A DNA stretch of 9,288 bases from assembly GCA_021159785.1 (NCBI GenBank), contig JAGHDU010000056.1:1-9288 (forward strand), read 5' to 3'. Position numbers and translations under genes: made by a program. The stretch comes from Staphylothermus sp. GTDB taxonomy: Archaea > Thermoproteota > Thermoprotei_A > Sulfolobales > Desulfurococcaceae. Shown here piece by piece: positions 6,462-9,288 of the stretch (positions are counted from its first letter, which is position 1; each line of letters begins with the position of its first letter). Under the pieces are notes generated by a model. The model worked only from the letters and a program-made list of their open reading frames with translations. It was not told where the DNA came from and searched no databases.

Positions 6462-6957
6462 ATTTATAAGATTTATACATACCATACCTAGGAGTATCAC
6501 TATTGTCACTGTTAATACACTTCGTTAATAACTTGTAGACGGCCTTGGCATCTTTTGTGCCATGCTCTATTTCATTGCATAACATCCCTAAACAGTTAAG
6601 TGATACACTAGAATCTGGAAACTCCTCGAAATACTTCATCCACTTCGAATCTTTGCAAAATCTCAATGCCTCATCTATCCTAGCTCTGAGATGTGCTTCT
6701 TTAACACTGCAACCTTGGTATCTATACTGTATCTCACGAAACTCGTGAAATAATACATACTTCTCATACTTTCTTAACCTCTCGGATAACCATATTTCGT
6801 TCAGTGGAATCCCCAGTCTATCTGCTGTTGGGGGATATATTACCTTTCCTCTATACACGACCTTATAACAAGCATTATGATTTTCGATAAGCTTGTGAGG
6901 AACGTATCTAATACTCCATCCAAGTTCTTCAAGTTCTCTCTTCAGATCCGTAACCAT
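6457..6957 (-). CDS. Uncharacterised protein with a zincin-like HEFRE motif
   Basis: About 166 residues, not assigned to a named family. The centre holds YVLFHEFREIQYRYQGCSV followed by KEAHLRARIDEAL: a helix with HExxE, then a second His and Glu about 15-25 residues later. This is the look of a metal-binding helix pair in zincin-type or metal-dependent hydrolase folds, and similar HE-x-RE ... EAH arrangements occur in uncharacterised archaeal proteins. The N-terminal part is mixed charged; the C-terminal 60 residues are Cys-containing (CLGMLC) and end in a basic, Tyr and Ser rich tail. No signal peptide or membrane span. Start: ATG 6957 is chosen because GGGTG lies 9 nt upstream and a TATA-like ATAAATTAT (6992-7000) about 26 bp before that; a GTG at 6969 would add four residues and allow a leaderless message. 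Peptidase activity is not shown. Confidence 0.75.
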   Translation of the reverse strand: MVTDLKRELEELGWSIRYVPHKLIENHNACYKVVYRGKVIYPPTADRLGIPLNEIWLSERLRKYEKYVLFHEFREIQYRYQGCSVKEAHLRARIDEALRFCKDSKWMKYFEEFPDSSVSLNCLGMLCNEIEHGTKDAKAVYKLLTKCINSDNSDTPRYGMYKSYKS

Positions 6958-6966
6958 AGCATGTCT

Positions 6967-7000
6967 CACCCTAAACTTGCTACCTCATCTCATAATTTAT
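6967..7000 (-). promoter_or_regulatory. TATA-like box and GGGTG site of the HEFRE gene
   Basis: The minus strand has ATAAATTAT (6992-7000) and GGGTG (6971-6967), the latter 9 nt before ATG 6957. The geometry is the same as at 2043-2090 and at the tautomerase gene. Confidence 0.45.
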
Positions 7001-7155
7001 CAGCTTTATGTAAAAAATTATTGATCATCAACAGTAAATGCGAACAAAATGATAAGACATAAGCTTATAGATGGGCTGGGTTTTAGTTTGAGATTTATGC
7101 AAAAAGTTTTGCTTATTGTATAGGCTAGGTTTTGATTTGTTAGTAGTTTTCGTTG

Positions 7156-7359
7156 CTATGGTGTTCTGATATCCTTGAATTTTATGCTTGCAGGCTCTCC
7201 GCCTATGCCCCAGTTTTCTTTAGGTATTTCATGGATTATGATTTCAACTGCTTCTTTTGGTATACCTAATTCTGCGAAAACCTTCGTAACTCCTTCAATT
7301 ACTTTCTTTTTGGCTTGTTCTGTGAATCCTTTCCATGCATAGATGTGGACAACTGGCAT
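7156..7359 (-). CDS. 4-oxalocrotonate tautomerase family protein
   Basis: 67 residues, a small member of the tautomerase superfamily, whose subunits form hexamers and use the N-terminal proline, freed by removal of Met, as the catalytic base. Seen: Met-Pro start, the beta-alpha-beta pattern MPVVHIYAWKG / VIEGVTKVFAEL / AVEIIIHEI, and the family signature ENWGIGGEPAS. Compared with the Pseudomonas 4-oxalocrotonate tautomerase, as I recall it, the substrate-binding Arg11 is Phe, Arg39 is Glu and Phe50 is Trp, so it probably does not act on 4-oxalocrotonate and the true substrate is unknown. No aromatic degradation genes are nearby. ATG 7359 has GGGGTG 9 nt upstream. Single-gene unit, divergent from the dehydrogenase gene. 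Confidence 0.93.
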   Translation of the reverse strand: MPVVHIYAWKGFTEQAKKKVIEGVTKVFAELGIPKEAVEIIIHEIPKENWGIGGEPASIKFKDIRTP

Positions 7360-7368
7360 TGTTTAGAA

Positions 7369-7403
7369 CACCCCATTACCTTATATTTACAATACCGTAT
7401 ATC
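7369..7403 (-). promoter_or_regulatory. Ribosome binding site and TATA-like region of the tautomerase gene
   Basis: The minus strand shows GGGGTG (7374-7369) 9 nt before the ATG. Two A+T elements lie upstream, GATATAC (about 7397-7403) and GTAAATATAA (7381-7390). The first is spaced correctly for a start at about 7373. Confidence 0.4.
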
Positions 7404-7590
7404 AAGGCTTGTTTCATGTATTATCGATCACTTGTTCAATAGTCTGATGGTAACTAGTGCAGAAGATGCCTTACTAGCCTAAACACCAAATACTATGTTT
7501 GTCAGATACATTATTGACTATACCCATTTAGTAAATCATTACTTAGAATGCTTGTCTTGTACAACTATATACAATATTTTACCTCATTAC
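7404..7590. other. Intergenic stretch with no recognisable feature
   Basis: Part of the divergent space between the tautomerase and dehydrogenase genes. A short open frame on the plus strand (7495-7704) runs into the dehydrogenase in another frame and has no family features. One CTGATGG at 7442-7448 resembles a C box but has no partner boxes. I see no RNA gene or repeat. Confidence 0.5.
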
Positions 7591-7630
7591 GGCATACTAT
7601 GTCATGGGAATAAAATAGGTTCATCCGGTG
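7591..7630 (+). promoter_or_regulatory. Weak TATA-like box and GGTG site of the dehydrogenase gene
   Basis: GGCATACTATG (7591-7601) is a weak TATA candidate about 26 bp before CCGGTG (7625-7630), which lies 6 nt before ATG 7637, as at the AOR gene. The GTG at 7628 is part of this site. Confidence 0.35.
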
Positions 7631-7636
7631 AAGTCC

Positions 7637-8602
7637 ATGGTATCGTTTATACAAAATATTCCATCTATCTCAAGAGATGGCTTTTCAGCTCCCAAATATT
7701 CTAGGTTTCATGATAAGACCTGTATTGTTACTGGTGGTGGAAGGGGTATTGGTGCGGCGATTGCTTATAGGTTGGCGTCTGAAGGTTATAAAGTTGTAAT
7801 CGCTGATATTGATCGCGAGGCTGGGATGTATAGGGAGAAAATGTTAAGGGAAAAAGGATATGAGGCGACTTTCGTAAAAACTGATGTTTCTCGAGAAAAC
7901 GATGTAGTTAGATTAATGGATGAGGTATTTTCTAGGTACGGATCCATAGATGTATTGATCAATAACGCTGGTATAGGATTCAGCGGCAAACCCCTCGAAG
8001 AACAAAGCATTGACGAATGGAGAAGAGTAATTGACGTCAATCTCACGGGACCGTATCTATGTAGTAAACATGCTGTGAAGTATATGAAGAAACGCGGCGG
8101 AGTGATCATAAATATAGCGTCAACCCGGGCATTTCAATCAGAACCGAATACAGAACCCTATTCGGCATCAAAAGGGGGACTTATAGCTCTAACTCATGCC
8201 TTGGCAATATCACTAGCACCTTACAAGATAAGAGTGCTAGCAGTATCACCAGGATGGATAGATACTTGTGAATGGCAAGTACCTCCCTGCAAATCAGAGC
8301 TAACACATCTAGACCACTTACAACATCCTGCAGGTAGAGTGGGTAAGCCGGAAGACGTAGCAGCACTAGTAGCGTTTCTAGCATCAGATGAAGCCCAATG
8401 GATGACTGGTGTGAACATAATAATCGATGGTGGTATAACGAAGAAGATGATCTACATAGATGAAGACGTTATAGAAAATTCTATAGAATTACTGCTTCAA
8501 GACCGAGAGCTTGCAAAACTCTTCAGAGAATTACTGGAACATGCAAAAAGGAATAAAGAGAGCACCAAGGACATACTCAAAAGAATTTCAATAATTAACT
8601 AG
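7637..8602 (+). CDS. Short-chain dehydrogenase/reductase (SDR family)
   Basis: About 321 residues. A classical SDR Rossmann domain: cofactor motif TGGGRGIG (about 32-39), acidic Asp at the end of strand 2 (VVIADIDRE, near 57), which favours NAD over NADP, NNAG (about 109-112), and catalytic Ser (INIAS, near 162), Tyr and Lys (YSASK, near 175-179), then SPGWIDT and the C-terminal TGVNIIIDGG. The substrate cannot be told; relatives include 3-oxoacyl-ACP reductases and sugar or alcohol dehydrogenases. The SDR core normally ends at the IDGG motif, but here about 55 further residues follow (IDEDVIENSIELLLQDRELA and on), predicted helical and highly charged, which may serve in assembly. The N-terminus has about 25 extra residues before the first strand. 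ATG 7637 is preferred to GTG 7628 because the latter lies in GGTG. Confidence 0.93.
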   Translation: MVSFIQNIPSISRDGFSAPKYSRFHDKTCIVTGGGRGIGAAIAYRLASEGYKVVIADIDREAGMYREKMLREKGYEATFVKTDVSRENDVVRLMDEVFSRYGSIDVLINNAGIGFSGKPLEEQSIDEWRRVIDVNLTGPYLCSKHAVKYMKKRGGVIINIASTRAFQSEPNTEPYSASKGGLIALTHALAISLAPYKIRVLAVSPGWIDTCEWQVPPCKSELTHLDHLQHPAGRVGKPEDVAALVAFLASDEAQWMTGVNIIIDGGITKKMIYIDEDVIENSIELLLQDRELAKLFRELLEHAKRNKESTKDILKRISIIN

Positions 8603-8657
8603 CATTAAAAATTAGTTTATGCTATCGTAGTTTACATTATCTATTGTTATTTTAGAT

Positions 8658-9281
8658 TTATTCATTTGTTTTATATGGACATATTTTTTGAAATACACAA
8701 TACCTGCATTCCCAACTCCATTTGGGATGAATAGAGTCTTCTATGAGCATCTTCATAAGTGATTTTATATCGATTTTTTCTTTCTTTATCCAATATTCAA
8801 GGATCTTGTCTGGCGTTATGTAGATCAGTATTCCTTTCTCTGCTTTAAGTATATTTAAATATATTTGTAGTTGATAAACATGGTGTTCTCTGGGAAGGTT
8901 CTGTATTGAACGCCCACTCTTGATCTCGACTACGACTTTGTTTTGTGGATCATAGGCATCTATTCTTCCTTTTAAATAGTATTCTTGGTTATTTATCTCG
9001 TATTTTTCCTCAATAGACACTTCGGTTTCATACCCTTTTTTCTTCAAAAGTTCTTCGAGCCCTGAATGTATTAGTTCACCCATTATAGCTGCTGGTTCAA
9101 ATTTGATAGTAAGTTCGGGGAATTCGTGACGCAAATGGAATTTGTGACTACAAGCAACTAAATCCGTCACGAACACTGTGTACGGATTTTTTGCATCTTC
9201 GAGTTTTTCCATCATGTCCTTCATGTATTCATCATAAATTATTCTTGTAATCATGTGTGATGATCTGAATTGTTGAAACAT
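8658..9281 (-). CDS. Cas4-like RecB-family nuclease with Fe-S cysteines
   Basis: 207 residues from ATG 9281, close to Cas4 length. Family features in order: first cysteine in VTDLVACSHKFHLRH (C44), His of GELIHSGLEELL (H72), GRIDAY (D108), VEIKSGR (E119, K121), the QLQIY helix (Q137, Y141), and a C-terminal CRYC-x5-CPY cluster (C192, C195, C201). The four cysteines would hold a [4Fe-4S] cluster and the D/E-x-K set forms the PD-(D/E)XK metal site. Such proteins cut single-stranded DNA; Cas4 trims spacer precursors in CRISPR adaptation, but solitary Cas4-like nucleases are common in archaea. No cas1, cas2 or repeat array lies in the window, so the CRISPR link is open. The frame continues to the window edge, so the true start could be further upstream. 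It converges with the dehydrogenase gene across 55 bp. Confidence 0.88.
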   Translation of the reverse strand: MFQQFRSSHMITRIIYDEYMKDMMEKLEDAKNPYTVFVTDLVACSHKFHLRHEFPELTIKFEPAAIMGELIHSGLEELLKKKGYETEVSIEEKYEINNQEYYLKGRIDAYDPQNKVVVEIKSGRSIQNLPREHHVYQLQIYLNILKAEKGILIYITPDKILEYWIKKEKIDIKSLMKMLIEDSIHPKWSWECRYCVFQKICPYKTNE

Positions 9282-9288
9282 ATATTGC

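Noticed and set aside
7000..7030. Possible C/D RNA on the minus strand (TTGATGA, CTGA, GAGATGA)
   Set aside because: The spacing between boxes is about 21 nt, no closing D box follows, and the motif runs into the promoter and start of the HEFRE gene.
7495..7704. 69-codon open frame before the dehydrogenase gene
   Set aside because: It overlaps the dehydrogenase start in another frame, has a biased Tyr, Ile and Cys composition, and no ribosome binding site or recognisable domain.

Overview
The window looks like chromosome of a hyperthermophilic crenarchaeon of the Desulfurococcales, most like Staphylothermus. This rests on the strongly A+T-rich DNA with a G+C-rich tRNA, a tungsten-type aldehyde ferredoxin oxidoreductase, archaeal TATA boxes with short leaders, C/D box guide RNAs, and a LAGLIDADG homing endonuclease gene beside a tRNA. 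The genus is inference.

Layout: (1) 69-1895, minus: AOR-family tungsten oxidoreductase. (2) 1981-2039, plus: dual-guide C/D box sRNA, between the divergent promoters of AOR and the next gene. (3) 2090-3888, plus: two overlapping genes, a shortened amidohydrolase-like protein without its metal-binding motif and an unrecognised protein with a faint eIF2B/MtnA-like layout. (4) 3918-4776, minus: LAGLIDADG homing endonuclease gene broken by one extra base in a C run, just downstream of tRNA-Ile(GAU) at 4838-4911. (5) 4982-5158, minus: two small RNAs closed by G+C-rich stems; one has a canonical D'/C' core and two guides complementary to universal 16S rRNA segments. (6) 5206-6006, plus: SAM hydrolase (DUF62 family). 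(7) 6027-6110, plus: another C/D sRNA locus, with a guide that fits C34 of tRNA-Leu(CAA), followed by a decayed gene. (8) 6457-6957, minus: uncharacterised HEFRE (zincin-like) protein. (9) 7156-7359, minus: 4-OT family tautomerase. (10) 7637-8602, plus: short-chain dehydrogenase with a C-terminal extension. (11) 8658-9281, minus: Cas4/RecB-type nuclease with no CRISPR array in view.

The genes do not form one pathway. The window is a mosaic of short transcription units. The common thread is RNA modification: three or four probable C/D guide RNAs lie in the intergenic spaces, aimed at the decoding region and helix 27 of 16S rRNA and at a tRNA wobble base. A second thread is start-site structure. 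Several genes carry GGTG 6-9 nt before an ATG and a TATA-like box about 26 bp before the GGTG, so some in-frame GTG codons that look like starts are better read as part of the ribosome binding site. All target predictions come from memory of conserved rRNA and tRNA sequence and were not computed.
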